Under the pieces are notes generated by a model that worked only from the letters and a program-made list of their open reading frames with translations, made no database searches and had not been told where the DNA came from. 64,000 nt of DNA from JAWPMT01 sp965267435 (GTDB taxonomy: Bacteria > Bacteroidota > Bacteroidia > Cytophagales > Cyclobacteriaceae): assembly GCA_965267435.1 (NCBI GenBank), contig OZ253960.1, positions 1,488,001-1,552,000 of the forward strand, written 5' to 3'. Below, piece after piece: positions 27,701-35,987 of the stretch. The translations under genes were made by a program, and so were the position numbers. Numbering within the stretch: position 1 is the first letter of the stretch; each line of letters starts with the position of its first letter.

Positions 27701-27824
27701 CACCATCATGGTTGGACTATTGTTTGGCACCGTGATCACGCTGCTGTTCATTCCAGCCTTCTACAGCGTGCTATACAAAGTGAAGTACGATGCCTATGTG
27801 TTCGATGAACAACTGATGGAGTAG
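24714..27824 (+). CDS. RND-family multidrug efflux pump, inner membrane permease
   Basis: A 1036-residue AcrB-like permease with the expected 12 membrane segments in two halves (first TM IEKNRVVLSILVVVVFAGLS). The proton-relay segment of TM4 reads MALGMMVDNGIVVAESI: the first Asp is kept and the second is Asn, as in many HAE-type pumps outside Proteobacteria. The second half repeats the layout (IISLAGIVINNAIVLIDRIE). The porter domain SRTGLSVVQVELRMQVAPEK is typical. Proton-driven export of small molecules or lipids is likely. It is part of the 21229-32134 cluster and 18 bp after the adaptor gene. Confidence 0.94.
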   Translation: MNITQFSIEKNRVVLSILVVVVFAGLSGYQSLPRDSMPPYTIRVASIVAAFPGASPQRVEELVTDKIEKVAQELPELKLVTSTSRTGLSVVQVELRMQVAPEKLQPVWDRLRRKLNDIQGLPEGVHPNLKDDGLGEVFGVALGLTSDGFSYAEMKDYADDLRNELIRLQDAAKVEINGAQEERVYVAFDNTRLKSYGLTSSRLQSIISSTNILNTGGEISVEDQRIILEPTGNFNSLAEIRSTLIPIGEGGEVVPLEDITVVTRGYINPPKQMVRINGRSALSLHVSLKEGANVIKLGEDIDRVVEKWQAKLPVGLELFRISSLDGYIDLKIGDFVGNLIQAIVIVLAVMLIFLGLRTGLVIASLIPFVTITTLLVMGMIGVGLNQISLAALIMALGMMVDNGIVVAESIMVKVESGVSIKKAAIDSCSELLVPLLISTLTTAAAFLSFYLAESVMGDIMGPLFVVIAIALLASWVISLSIITLLCVFFLKVKKKGEGKPSFLDRIIGTLKKGYKELIMRALAWKRLVLVSIVVLFITSLVGFTQLSFLFFPDSDRNMITIDINLPEGTKIGSTEQLVLELEAYISSELTVNEDRPEGIVDWSAFIGEGPSSYDLGYTADEANTNYAHILVNTSSFEANAGLVEKLDAFCYGTFPDANIKVGLLGSTGGGAPIEIKVSGDDPDQLAKISSDIKAQLFAIRGTKNIKDDWGPKGKKFLVEIDQNKAQNAGLSNQDIAVSLQTVLDGFKAGEYREGDKSIPIIMLGTDSREQTLSSLLSLNIYAQNSGKSVPFLQAARIVPQWQYSKIKRRNLVRTITVSSQLTSEGNASDIMTQMTPWLDEQAQEWGEDYSYNVGGEQETASENMGAVARYLPLSGFIILMLLIVQFNSMRKTVMVICTIPLGVIGMVLGLLLFREPFGFMSFLGIISLAGIVINNAIVLIDRIEIEETEIKRPIQDAVIAACLQRFRPILLATFTTVLGLVPLYLGGGATWRPMAVTIMVGLLFGTVITLLFIPAFYSVLYKVKYDAYVFDEQLME

Positions 27825-27854
27825 GGGATAGGTGGATCTGATCAAGAGGCACTC

Positions 27855-28502
27855 ATGCTAAATACGCTCTATAGCAGAAGGTTTACGATATTTCTGTTCA
27901 GCTTCCTTGTGCTGATCTTTGGTGACCTGCTGATCCCGGTCGAAGACGAGGACCTGGTGCAGACCATCCTTCTGCTACAGAATATGCTCTTTAGCATGCT
28001 GCTATTCATCAGAGAGCCGCAAAAGATGCGTATTACCATGTATGGTGTATTTCTGGTCACAATCATCACTCAATTGCTCCCTCTCCTGGGCTACAGCGGC
28101 TCTTTAATCTTCGCGCTGGTGTTCCTGATCTACTTCGTTCTGATCAGCTACCAGATCTTCAAAGACCTACTGAAGCAAAAGGTGATCGGCCTGGAGATGG
28201 TGAGCGCCGCATTTTGTGGTTATATATTGCTGGGGGTCGTATCGAGCATCATTTTTCTGACCATTGACAAATCCGCTATTGCCTTCAATAGCCCGGTAGA
28301 GAACCGTCAGTTCTCCGACTATCTGTACTTCAGTTTTATCACCTTATTGACGATAGGTTATGGAGACATGACACCAATCTCGGAGCTGTCACAGAAGGCT
28401 GTCGTGATGGTTTCCCTGGTTGGCCACTTCTATACAGTGTTTGTGATGGCCGTGATCATCACGAAGTTTCTTCAGGCAAAAGATGACTACAGCAATCATT
28501 GA
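27855..28502 (+). CDS. Two-pore-type potassium channel-like protein
   Basis: A 215-residue membrane protein with hydrophobic segments at about 8-24, 33-48, 54-98 and 117-132 and a final pair around a pore loop. The pore reads YFSFITLLTIGYGDMTPISE, with TIGYGD matching the potassium-channel selectivity filter (TxGYGD), followed by a TM helix (AVVMVSLVGHFYTVFVMAVI). There is no RCK or voltage-sensing domain. It should conduct K+ in the inner membrane. It is 30 bp downstream of an efflux pump, an unusual place. One possibility is to offset the charge or pH effect of the pump; that is inference. Confidence 0.85.
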   Translation: MLNTLYSRRFTIFLFSFLVLIFGDLLIPVEDEDLVQTILLLQNMLFSMLLFIREPQKMRITMYGVFLVTIITQLLPLLGYSGSLIFALVFLIYFVLISYQIFKDLLKQKVIGLEMVSAAFCGYILLGVVSSIIFLTIDKSAIAFNSPVENRQFSDYLYFSFITLLTIGYGDMTPISELSQKAVVMVSLVGHFYTVFVMAVIITKFLQAKDDYSNH

Positions 28503-28540
28503 ATATCGAATAATCAAACTGCAATATGAATCTAGCGATG

Positions 28541-30130
28541 ATAAATCCATTGAAAAAGCACCTCTTGGTAGGCGTCATTCTATTTCTTTTTGCTGCCAAT
28601 GATGTGAGTGCACAAAAAGGTATTCCCGTCAACAGCAATTACTTGATTGAAAGAGGCATTTCACCAAAGGTCTTGGATGCTGCTGCGGACATTTTGTTGC
28701 AGGAAGGTAGTCTCGTCGAGCATTTAAAGCTCGACATCACGACTTTGGACAGGACTGAGCAGTTCAAAATTGGTATTATTTACGATCCAGCCTACAAGTA
28801 TGGAAAGGACATTCTGTTCGTCGTAGAAGAAGGGGTTTTCGGCAAGAAGGAAATTCGTGAACTGAAGAACACCATCGCTAAATCACACCAATACAGTCGG
28901 CTCTCAAGAAGCTATCTGTACGATGAATCCACCCTAGAGCTGATTGAGGAAACGGACAATGGCGCAATACTGCAATACCTCTATCAGCGGAACGACCTTG
29001 AGCCGGGCCTGAAGAAGATCAGAAAGTTTAAAGGTGTCATCTTTATCAAGGACAATGAGTTAGAAAAAGTGGTCATCACCACGACGAAGCCTTTAAATGG
29101 CAGGATTCGTGACTATGAGAAAACGGTCTATTTCGCTCGCATTGAATCCACAGGCGGCCACATTGTGTCATCCATGACAGAAGCTTACACGTTGGAGGGC
29201 GCAAACTCGGCATCAAAGTATACCTTCAACTTTGAGACCGCCAGTTACAGAACCAAGACGGGGCAAGACTTGTCTTGGGATGGCCAGCGCAATGCTCCAT
29301 TGTTCGACCCTGCGGTAAAGACCGATACCGTCATTGCGACGCTTGGAGGGACACTGCCTTTGATGGGGAAACCGGCAACCAAGCTTGGCTACGGATTGCC
29401 GAAACCTTATGGGATCGGCCTAGTACACCACCAACAAACCACAAACCTGCAATTTACCGACTTACAGGTAGGTACGGGCGATCAATTGATCTCTCTTCAG
29501 GACCTGTTTGACCTGAGCAGTAGCTCCCTCGACCAGCCCGTGGATACGTGGATGGTACGGGCGGACGTTTGGCTTTTACCATTCCTAAATGTTTCGGGCA
29601 TCGTGGGACGGGCGCAAGCTCAGGTGAAGGGCGACATAGTTCTAGACCAGGAAATAAGAGAAACGTTGGTGGGCTTGGCCCCATTCCTGGGCTTAGACCC
29701 CGAGAGTATTCCAACTGGCTTGCCTTTGGATATTGATGTCTCCGTGAACACATTGGGTTTGGGCGCAACTCTGGGTGGCGCCGTGGGTGATTGGATCTTC
29801 ACAGCCAACTACCAGTTTTTGAATGCTTCTGTCCCCGAAGCCAATACCAATACGATCTCGCACGTTATTATGCCTTTGATCGGCTACTCTCTTCCGTTGG
29901 GTGTACAACTTCTCGCCGGCGCCCAGGGACAGTTCTACGACACCAATATTGTTGGTTTCCTACCCTTAGAAAATGGCGAGCAGTTCAATTACATCGTGAA
30001 CTTTGAGCCACGGAACTGGAACGCCATCCTAGGGGCTTATGTTGGCATCGGTAAGCACCTGGAGCTTTCTGTCAACTTTGGTTTTGGGGATCGGACTTCG
30101 TCAACGGCCACTTTGGGCTACAGGTTTTGA
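28541..30130 (+). CDS. Predicted outer membrane beta-barrel protein of unknown function
   Basis: The preferred start is ATG 28541 (MINPLKKHLLVGVILFLFAA...SAQ, a clean signal peptide); ATG 28526 is also in frame. The N-terminal half (to about residue 250) is a soluble region without a known domain (ERGISPKVLDAAADILLQEG ...). The C-terminal half has many amphipathic strands (LGLGATLGGAVGDWIFTANYQF; GYSLPLGVQLLAGAQGQFYD) and ends in ELSVNFGFGDRTSSTATLGYRF, a typical last strand ending in F. It follows the channel gene by 38 bp and precedes the Omp85-like gene, as part of the export cluster. Confidence 0.7.
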   Translation: MNPLKKHLLVGVILFLFAANDVSAQKGIPVNSNYLIERGISPKVLDAAADILLQEGSLVEHLKLDITTLDRTEQFKIGIIYDPAYKYGKDILFVVEEGVFGKKEIRELKNTIAKSHQYSRLSRSYLYDESTLELIEETDNGAILQYLYQRNDLEPGLKKIRKFKGVIFIKDNELEKVVITTTKPLNGRIRDYEKTVYFARIESTGGHIVSSMTEAYTLEGANSASKYTFNFETASYRTKTGQDLSWDGQRNAPLFDPAVKTDTVIATLGGTLPLMGKPATKLGYGLPKPYGIGLVHHQQTTNLQFTDLQVGTGDQLISLQDLFDLSSSSLDQPVDTWMVRADVWLLPFLNVSGIVGRAQAQVKGDIVLDQEIRETLVGLAPFLGLDPESIPTGLPLDIDVSVNTLGLGATLGGAVGDWIFTANYQFLNASVPEANTNTISHVIMPLIGYSLPLGVQLLAGAQGQFYDTNIVGFLPLENGEQFNYIVNFEPRNWNAILGAYVGIGKHLELSVNFGFGDRTSSTATLGYRF

Positions 30131-30175
30131 CCACAAATGACATAGCGGTCTGGTGAGTGGGAACCACGAACTAGG

Positions 30176-32134
30176 ATGAGGCGTATTTCCCCAAGGGCAA
30201 AGAGAAACCTAAAGGCCGGTGGATGCCTCTTGCTCTTGATATATTCCTTTACCGGTAAGGGGCAAACTGATACCGTTAGGCTGGTCCCAACTGAAGTACT
30301 GATCATCCAGGATTCGATAATTGTGACCGAAAAGGACACGGTGATCCTGCTACCGGCGGGATCGAAATATAGGATCAGAAAAAATCAATTTGCGCAGTCT
30401 GAGCAGTTCTTTGATTCGCTCCACAATACGGCCTATCAAAACGCGGTCACCAGGGAGTTGTACAATCTGTTTGTCAGGTATCGACCTCCCGAGGACATCT
30501 ATACCAACCGTGATCCAGTGAAAGCTCAAGATATCTTCAAAGCGTTTGAGGGAAAGACTATTGCAAGCGTGGAGGTACTTCATGTGGACCTTTTCGCAGG
30601 CTCTGTGACCGATACCACCATTCGTCTGCCAAAGGGTTCATTTTCAAAGTCTGTGGCTGACTTGCACCGGCAAACACGAAAACGTATCATCCGAAATCAA
30701 TTGCTCTTTCAGGTGGGTGATCGGGCTGATCCCTACCAACTCGGAGATAGCGAGCGAATCGTGAGATCGCTGCGGTACATAGAGGATGCGAGACTTTATC
30801 TCACCACTAACGCGAATAATCTTGAAGAGGTACATGTGCTGGTCGTAGTGAAAGATCGGTTCCCCTGGGGTTTGACTTTTTCGTTTTCCAGTCGGAAAAA
30901 GTTTCGGTGGAACCTGACCAACCGCAATATCTTGGGTAGCGGTAATCAATTGCGCGTTCGTTACCTATACAACAAAAGTAAAACCATCGTTCATGGCTAT
31001 GACGTTGAATTCACCTCCAGAAACCTCGGGAGAACATTCACCGACTTCACCGCCTATGTAGCCGATAGCTATCAGTATTCCGGCTTCGGCGCTAGTATCA
31101 AAAGAGACTTCGTTTCTCCCGAAATCCAATATGGCGGGGAGCTAAGCGCCGGACATGAGACGAGACTGGAAAGTATCACTTTTGCTGACTCGGTCTTGAC
31201 CGACGAACGAAGAAATACCAATACTTTCTTTGACGGTTGGCTGGCAAGGGCATTTCATCTGGACAACCGAACCAATCTTAGCATTAGCACGAGGTATTGG
31301 ATGAACCGATTCAGTGAAAGACCAGAAGTCGAGGGAGGATTCAATGAACGCTTCCATAATCGCGACCTGTTACTCACGGGGCTCTTTCTGAGTCGTACTA
31401 ATTATTATAAGACAAAGAATATCCTCAACTTCAATATCACAGAGGATGTGCCGGTCGGGTTTTTAACCGCTTTGATTTTCGGCCATGATTGGGCCGAGTT
31501 CCAAAACAATTACTATGCGGGATTCCGGGTGGGAGCCGCAGACATTTTCGATATCGGCTATTTTGGTTTCAATGTGCAAGGTGGTCTGTTCTTCAATGAA
31601 GAGATGCGATCCAACCAAGTGATCAACGTAACCGCCGGGTACTTCACACCCTTGTTTAGTTTAGGTCGTTTCTCGAATAGAACGCTCTTGGCCACAAGCT
31701 TCGCTGCAGGGAGGGACTTGAGTGTGCCTTTGTCCGTAAGCCTGGCTCGGAACAATCGGATCAGGAGTATTAATGGAGCAGAACTAACCGGGGATCTTCT
31801 GTGGTCAGGCTCTTTGGAAACCGTGACATTTTTCCCAGGCAGTTTCTTTGGGATACGTACAGCTGTTGTACTATTCACCGATATGGGGTTTGTCCGCGAG
31901 ACAAGGGTGGAGGAGCGCAACCACAAAAGTTTTTACGAAGGTTTCGGGGGTGGTTTGAGGCTTCGCAATGAGAGCCTGGTCTTTGATACCTTCGAGTTCA
32001 GAGCCGTGTACTTTCCAGAACCACCACCGGGGGGAAATCACTTTCGGTGGAGGATCTCCTTTTCCACTCCTCTGGTGTTCAGAAACTTTGTGGTGGTGAA
32101 ACCTCAAATAGAAGGGCTCGAAAACCTAAGATGA
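30176..32134 (+). CDS. Omp85/ShlB-like outer membrane protein with a POTRA-like N-terminus
   Basis: A 652-residue exported protein. The leader is charged and longer than usual (MRRISPRAKRNLKAGG then LLLLIYSF). Residues about 125-215 form a POTRA-like region (FEGKTIASVEVLHVDLFAG ... LLFQVGDRADPYQLGDSERI). From about 230 the protein is a barrel with NILGSGNQLRVRYLYNKS and a C-terminal EFRAVYFPEPPPGGNHFRWR and ISFSTPLVFRNF. The layout suits surface antigen/ShlB-type transporters. It is the last gene of the long forward cluster. With the unknown barrel protein before it, it could help place a transported substrate in or across the outer membrane. Confidence 0.7.
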   Translation: MRRISPRAKRNLKAGGCLLLLIYSFTGKGQTDTVRLVPTEVLIIQDSIIVTEKDTVILLPAGSKYRIRKNQFAQSEQFFDSLHNTAYQNAVTRELYNLFVRYRPPEDIYTNRDPVKAQDIFKAFEGKTIASVEVLHVDLFAGSVTDTTIRLPKGSFSKSVADLHRQTRKRIIRNQLLFQVGDRADPYQLGDSERIVRSLRYIEDARLYLTTNANNLEEVHVLVVVKDRFPWGLTFSFSSRKKFRWNLTNRNILGSGNQLRVRYLYNKSKTIVHGYDVEFTSRNLGRTFTDFTAYVADSYQYSGFGASIKRDFVSPEIQYGGELSAGHETRLESITFADSVLTDERRNTNTFFDGWLARAFHLDNRTNLSISTRYWMNRFSERPEVEGGFNERFHNRDLLLTGLFLSRTNYYKTKNILNFNITEDVPVGFLTALIFGHDWAEFQNNYYAGFRVGAADIFDIGYFGFNVQGGLFFNEEMRSNQVINVTAGYFTPLFSLGRFSNRTLLATSFAAGRDLSVPLSVSLARNNRIRSINGAELTGDLLWSGSLETVTFFPGSFFGIRTAVVLFTDMGFVRETRVEERNHKSFYEGFGGGLRLRNESLVFDTFEFRAVYFPEPPPGGNHFRWRISFSTPLVFRNFVVVKPQIEGLENLR

Positions 32135-32160
32135 TGTCACTGAATGGGGTAACAAAAGAA

Positions 32161-32180
32161 AGCCGCCCCGAAAGGCGACT
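32161..32180. terminator. Possible hairpin after the export cluster
   Basis: AGCCGCC (32161-32167) can pair with GGCGACT (32174-32180) with one mismatch (G-U on the reverse strand). A-rich flank to the left would give a U-run only for reverse transcription. A weak call. Confidence 0.35.
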
Positions 32181-32312
32181 CTCCATAGCTGGGTGTAAAG
32201 ATTCAAAAGGCACACGTGTTGCCCTGCAAATCCAGCTGAATTGATTGCAAAACTAGTGGACCGTTTAAAGCTATTTTAGACATATGTGTACAGCAGATAA
32301 AGGATTTAACTC

Positions 32313-32855
32313 ATGACTGAAAAAACCACCAATAGAGAGCGTTGGCTGGGCATGGGCTATCGTCAGTTTGGAGATAGCGGCCCCATGAGCCTCAACGTAG
32401 AAAAGCTCTCTCTGCTTGTCGGGCTGAATCGCTCCAGCTTCTACCACTATTTTGGGGATGTTTCACTCTTTGAGAATCAACTTTTCAGCCTACATGTACA
32501 GAGGTTTCAGGAGATTGGGAAAGAACTGGAGGGGTGCTCCTCATTTTTGGAGATGGTGAAGTTCATATTGAGATGTCGGGCGGAGATGAATTTTCACCGA
32601 CAACTGCTTATTCACGAGATGAAAGCCAAATACCGTAATTGTTTCAAGGAGGCCAAGCACTTTACGGAGCAGGTAGCCTTTGATCATTGGACGACTTTTG
32701 CCAGGGCATCGACAGCAAAGGTCACGGATGGGGAGTTAAGTTTTTATCGCGTAGTAAGGGACTACTGTTTGGTACACTTTGAAGACATGAACGAACAGCG
32801 ACTATTGGAGAGCTTGCAAGATTTGAAATTGCTCATCCACCATGAGCGTGAATAG
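32313..32855 (+). CDS. TetR/AcrR-like transcriptional regulator
   Basis: A 180-residue protein. The N-terminus has a TetR-type helix-turn-helix (LGMGYRQFGDSGPMSLNVEK, LSLLVGLNRSSFYHYFGDVS), where the last block is the typical recognition helix of the family (SxxxFYxYFxxKxxL). The C-terminal ligand domain is all-helical and not informative. It lies 178 bp downstream of the export cluster, on the same strand. TetR regulators often control nearby pumps, so it may control the 21229 cluster, which is inference. Confidence 0.8.
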   Translation: MTEKTTNRERWLGMGYRQFGDSGPMSLNVEKLSLLVGLNRSSFYHYFGDVSLFENQLFSLHVQRFQEIGKELEGCSSFLEMVKFILRCRAEMNFHRQLLIHEMKAKYRNCFKEAKHFTEQVAFDHWTTFARASTAKVTDGELSFYRVVRDYCLVHFEDMNEQRLLESLQDLKLLIHHERE

Positions 32856-32998
32856 GTCCGTTGTTGGCTCTTGAGAAAAGGACTTGCCAAGGTATCTGCC
32901 ATCCTTTGTAGAGACCAGGCATTCCCAAATAGGAATTTCCATCGGTGCAGGTTTCTTGACTAGAATGGTATTTTAGAACAGGGCAAGAAGGACCGATA

Positions 32999-33433
32999 TC
33001 AATTCAGACATGGAGGCCATTCGTAATTGTGGATCACAAAGTCCAGAAATAGGCTGTTGTCGATTGTTGCAGAGCAAAGAGGGTCCGCCGTTTCTTCGGC
33101 GGTTTCTAGCACCAACATCCCTTGATGAAGAATTTCAAAATTATTGGCGAGCTCAGAGGTATGGAGGTATTGTAGATCGGATCTCCCTGCCTGGCGCAAC
33201 GTGCCCGAGAATGCCACGCTTTGGCTTGCTTCTCTTGATCTTTGGCTATAGACCGTAATAGATAGCGCCACTTCTATCTCGTGACCCTTGTCAATCACAA
33301 TGCCTTGCAGTGGCAAGTTCACGTGACAACCGGCGTAGTAGATTTGGTAGCTGCCAGAAACCATGTTCTCTTTAATGTCCAGGTAAAAGGTTTCTCCACG
33401 TTTGGACCACCATCTTCCGTCCATTGTCCTCAT
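32999..33433 (-). CDS. Small beta-rich protein, possible distant avidin-like fold
   Basis: A 144-residue protein without signal peptide or known domain. The start DGRWWSKRGETFYLDIKENM, then VSGSY, resembles the first strands of avidins (GTWYNQLGSTF...GxLTGTY). Near residues 78-112, AFSGTL ... DLQYLHTSELANNFEILHQG resembles the avidin stretch SGQY...TQWLLTSG...W.STLVGHD. The tryptophan between these blocks that stacks on biotin is not seen, so biotin binding is uncertain. Two sets of similarity in the same order make a distant link possible, not shown. Alternatives are other small beta-barrel folds. Confidence 0.5.
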   Translation of the reverse strand: MRTMDGRWWSKRGETFYLDIKENMVSGSYQIYYAGCHVNLPLQGIVIDKGHEIEVALSITVYSQRSREASQSVAFSGTLRQAGRSDLQYLHTSELANNFEILHQGMLVLETAEETADPLCSATIDNSLFLDFVIHNYEWPPCLN

Positions 33434-33556
33434 TGGTTCGCTTGGTCAGGTAACAGAGTAGTTAAAACTCACTATCCAGCGTGACAGGAGCAATAGTCGC
33501 AAGTCGGAACCGGTAGAATTGGCTCGCGAAACGCCAATAGAGGGCGGGAAGTGATG

Positions 33557-34333
33557 TCAGGAATTAGCCCACTGCTTGAAAGCGGGCACTTTTTCTTTGC
33601 TAATGATGACCTTTCCCGGGTGAACAGGTGTCAGGTCGAGGAGTAGTTTCGCGAGACCGTAGGGCTCCACAGCCTGTACGGATGATTTGGAGATGATCAC
33701 CTGCCGATTAGCACGAAAAAAGGTTGTTGGGTCCAATTGCTTGTCAAGTTGGTCCAAAGACTGATCTATCAAATACTCTCTATTGGTCTTTGTTGTGATG
33801 CAAACCTTGCGATTCCGCAAACTGAAATAGGAGATGTCTCGTGTTTGGACGAGCAGCATTTTATGCTGGGTATGGATAAGGAAACTACTTCGATATCGCG
33901 AAGTGTCTAGCCTGGAAAGGACCTCTTGCAGTTGCTCATACTGCCTCTTGGGTGAGAAAGCGTCCGCCTTTTGATTGAAGATATCAATTGCCCTCTGGAG
34001 TTTCTTCGATTCAATGGGCTTGAGCAAATAGTCGATGGCATCCAGGTGGAAAGCTTCAACTGCGTAGCGATCGTAGGCAGTACAGAAGATGACAGGGCAG
34101 GGGAGTACCATCCTATTGAAAAGGTCCAAACTGAGACCATCCGCCAATTGAATATCCATGAAAATCAGGTCAGGAGATTCGCGACCGACCAAATACTCTC
34201 TGGCCTCTCTGATTGTCTCCAATTCACCGAGAACAATGAATTGATATCCTTGAACCTCCTCCAATTCCGATTTGAGTTGTTGAACAGCTGATCGCTCGTC
34301 CTCAACAATCAATATAGAGACTGGCTTATTCAT
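33557..34333 (-). CDS. LytTR-type response regulator
   Basis: A 258-residue protein. Residues about 1-120 are a receiver domain: acidic pair ED in VEDERSAVQQ, phospho-acceptor Asp in LIFMDIQLADG (about residue 60), and conserved Lys in DAIDYLLKPIE (about 108). Residues about 155-255 are a LytTR DNA-binding domain (LLVQTRDISYFSLRNRKVCI, DKQLDPTTFFRANRQVIISK). It begins 5 bp after the end of the sensor kinase gene upstream, so both form an operon. Such pairs respond to envelope or nutrient signals. Confidence 0.93.
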   Translation of the reverse strand: MNKPVSILIVEDERSAVQQLKSELEEVQGYQFIVLGELETIREAREYLVGRESPDLIFMDIQLADGLSLDLFNRMVLPCPVIFCTAYDRYAVEAFHLDAIDYLLKPIESKKLQRAIDIFNQKADAFSPKRQYEQLQEVLSRLDTSRYRSSFLIHTQHKMLLVQTRDISYFSLRNRKVCITTKTNREYLIDQSLDQLDKQLDPTTFFRANRQVIISKSSVQAVEPYGLAKLLLDLTPVHPGKVIISKEKVPAFKQWANS

Positions 34334-34337
34334 TGAT

Positions 34338-35342
34338 CTACAGTGATACCAAGGGAATACTCACCTGAAAGTTCGAATCAATCTCCTCGTATTGGAGGTT
34401 GGTCCCCAACAAGTATTGGATGCGAGACCTCAGGTTTCTTAGCCCCAAGCCACTTTCAGGTACATCTCCCTTTGGACGGATCTGGTTCCTCACGATTAAT
34501 AATCCATGCTGGACCGAAATATCTACGGTCAATGGATGAGATGTGGAGATCTCATTGTGCTTAATGGCGTTTTCGACCAGGTTTTGAAGGGTCAGAGGTG
34601 GTATACGTAATACCGTTACCTTCTTAGGTATTTCAATGTTGACCCTCAGCTTGTCTCCGAACCTCTCTTCCAAAACAAAAAGATAGGATCGGATGAATTC
34701 CAACTCCTCTGACAGAGTCACCAGATCCTTGGTACCAAAATCCAAAACATACCGATAAACCGCCGAGAACTCCTTTACAAAGGAAATAGCGGGCTTATTG
34801 TCCTTTCCAACCAATTCTAATAACGTATTCAGGCTATTGAACAGGAAGTGCGGATTCACCTGTTGATTAAGCAGGGCCAGGTGCGACTTGGTATTCGCCT
34901 GAATCAGTTTTTCATTTGCTATTGCTATTTGCTTGTTTCGTTCTATGTAATCGAATGCAACCTTGAAACTCCGTGTGATAATTGCTAACCAGCAACCTGA
35001 ATACACATTCTGATTCCATAAGATCGGGTCTAGAGGCCCCATTGAGCTCGGGGCTTTTAAGGTGTAGTTCTCTACGAACATGATGCCAATACTGGTCACC
35101 AGTACCATGCTGAATGACAACAAATGGGCCGGCAGTTTCGGAATTTTTACAAAAAGTCGGTCAGCCACGTCGTTCATGCCGAACACCATGCTCCAAGTAC
35201 CGAAAGCGATCAAGAACCTGAAAAAAGTAGGTCCTTCATACAAAAACTCGTTCTGGTCGATAGGAAGTTCCACTATACCCATAAGCCCCAGCGCCAATGA
35301 GATGGTCAGTACAACTTTTGTAAAGGAGTTGAGCTTTTTCAC
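34338..35342 (-). CDS. LytS-like sensor histidine kinase (His_kinase/HATPase_c)
   Basis: A 334-residue membrane protein with about four N-terminal hydrophobic segments (VVLTISLALGLMGIVELPID; FFRFLIAFGTWSMVFGMN; LSFSMVLVTSIGIMFV; GCWLAIITRSF), a linker, and a cytoplasmic kinase. The phospho-acceptor His sits in LNQQVNPHFLFNSLNTLLEL, the classical PF06580 motif. The N box is LQNLVENAIKHNE, and the G box is SGLGLRNLRSRIQYLLG. It has no separate sensor domain, so the membrane region is the likely sensor. Its partner is the LytTR regulator right after it. Confidence 0.93.
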   Translation of the reverse strand: MKKLNSFTKVVLTISLALGLMGIVELPIDQNEFLYEGPTFFRFLIAFGTWSMVFGMNDVADRLFVKIPKLPAHLLSFSMVLVTSIGIMFVENYTLKAPSSMGPLDPILWNQNVYSGCWLAIITRSFKVAFDYIERNKQIAIANEKLIQANTKSHLALLNQQVNPHFLFNSLNTLLELVGKDNKPAISFVKEFSAVYRYVLDFGTKDLVTLSEELEFIRSYLFVLEERFGDKLRVNIEIPKKVTVLRIPPLTLQNLVENAIKHNEISTSHPLTVDISVQHGLLIVRNQIRPKGDVPESGLGLRNLRSRIQYLLGTNLQYEEIDSNFQVSIPLVSL

Positions 35343-35410
35343 AGGTTAAAAATATTCCAAATTTCTGGGTCTAACATAAAGTGAACTGTCGCCACATTTA
35401 AAGGGGCCAT

Positions 35411-35466
35411 ATTATGCTAGAGAGGATCTTACTACGTCTCGGCGTCGGTGTACTGACCCAATCGCG
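35411..35466 (+). repeat. Partial repeat D copy D1
   Basis: ATTATGCTAGAGAGGATC followed by ACTACGTCTCGGCG and GACCCAATCGCG is close to 47353-47408. It ends where the B core would begin. Confidence 0.6.
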
Positions 35467-35519
35467 CTGCCTCGATGAATCTTGAGCCTTCGCCAAAGCT
35501 TCGGCTCACGAAGTCGGCA

Positions 35520-35800
35520 CCAAAGGAGGTCTGTATTTATTATGTTAAGTAGGAGTTCAGTACGTCACGTTTTACGCTTGCGTTTCGGCGGGTAGGCCTG
35601 ACCCAATCGCGAGGTGAGCGGTGGCCAGAGGTGATGGGAGCTTGATTGGACGGTCCGCCGTTGCGGTCTAGATTTTTTTGACGGTCCGCCGCCGCGGTTC
35701 CTTTTTCATCGATGGAAAAAGGAAGAGCCCTCGCGGCTCGAGCGACAACGAAAGAAGATGAAGCACTAGGAGTTGTGCAAGGCTCTTACATTGGCTGATC
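35520..35800 (+). repeat. Repeat D2-B2
   Basis: D begins AAAGGAGGTCTG (35522) and ATTATGTTAAGTAGGA (35539), as in 47336-47368. B core arms: CCAATC (35603-35608) and GATTGG (35644-35649) around GCGAGGTGAGCGGTGGCC. The second hairpin has TTCCTTTTTC (35698-35707) and GAAAAAGGAA (35715-35724) with loop ATCGATG. The end CAAGGCTCTTACATTGG matches the tail of copies B1 and B4. Confidence 0.75.
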
Positions 35801-35879
35801 GCCACAGGCCAGGAAGCGTCTTGGGTATTGGCCGCAAAGAGATTGCCACAGCGCATTGCGATTGAGCAAATAGTCCCAA

Positions 35880-35950
35880 TTATCCATACAAGCGCCAACT
35901 GCCGTTGCGGTTCGCAATGACGGCCAAATGGAGGTCTCGGAATGACGGCA
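35880..35950 (-). repeat. Repeat E copy
   Basis: On the reverse strand it contains GTCATTGCGAACCGCAACGG, a dispersed intergenic repeat type. It matches 9445-9480 on the other strand view (AACTGCCGTTGCGG). Confidence 0.5.
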
Positions 35951-35987
35951 AATACTAGCCCGAGGAACCGGCTGTGGCGAGTGCAAC

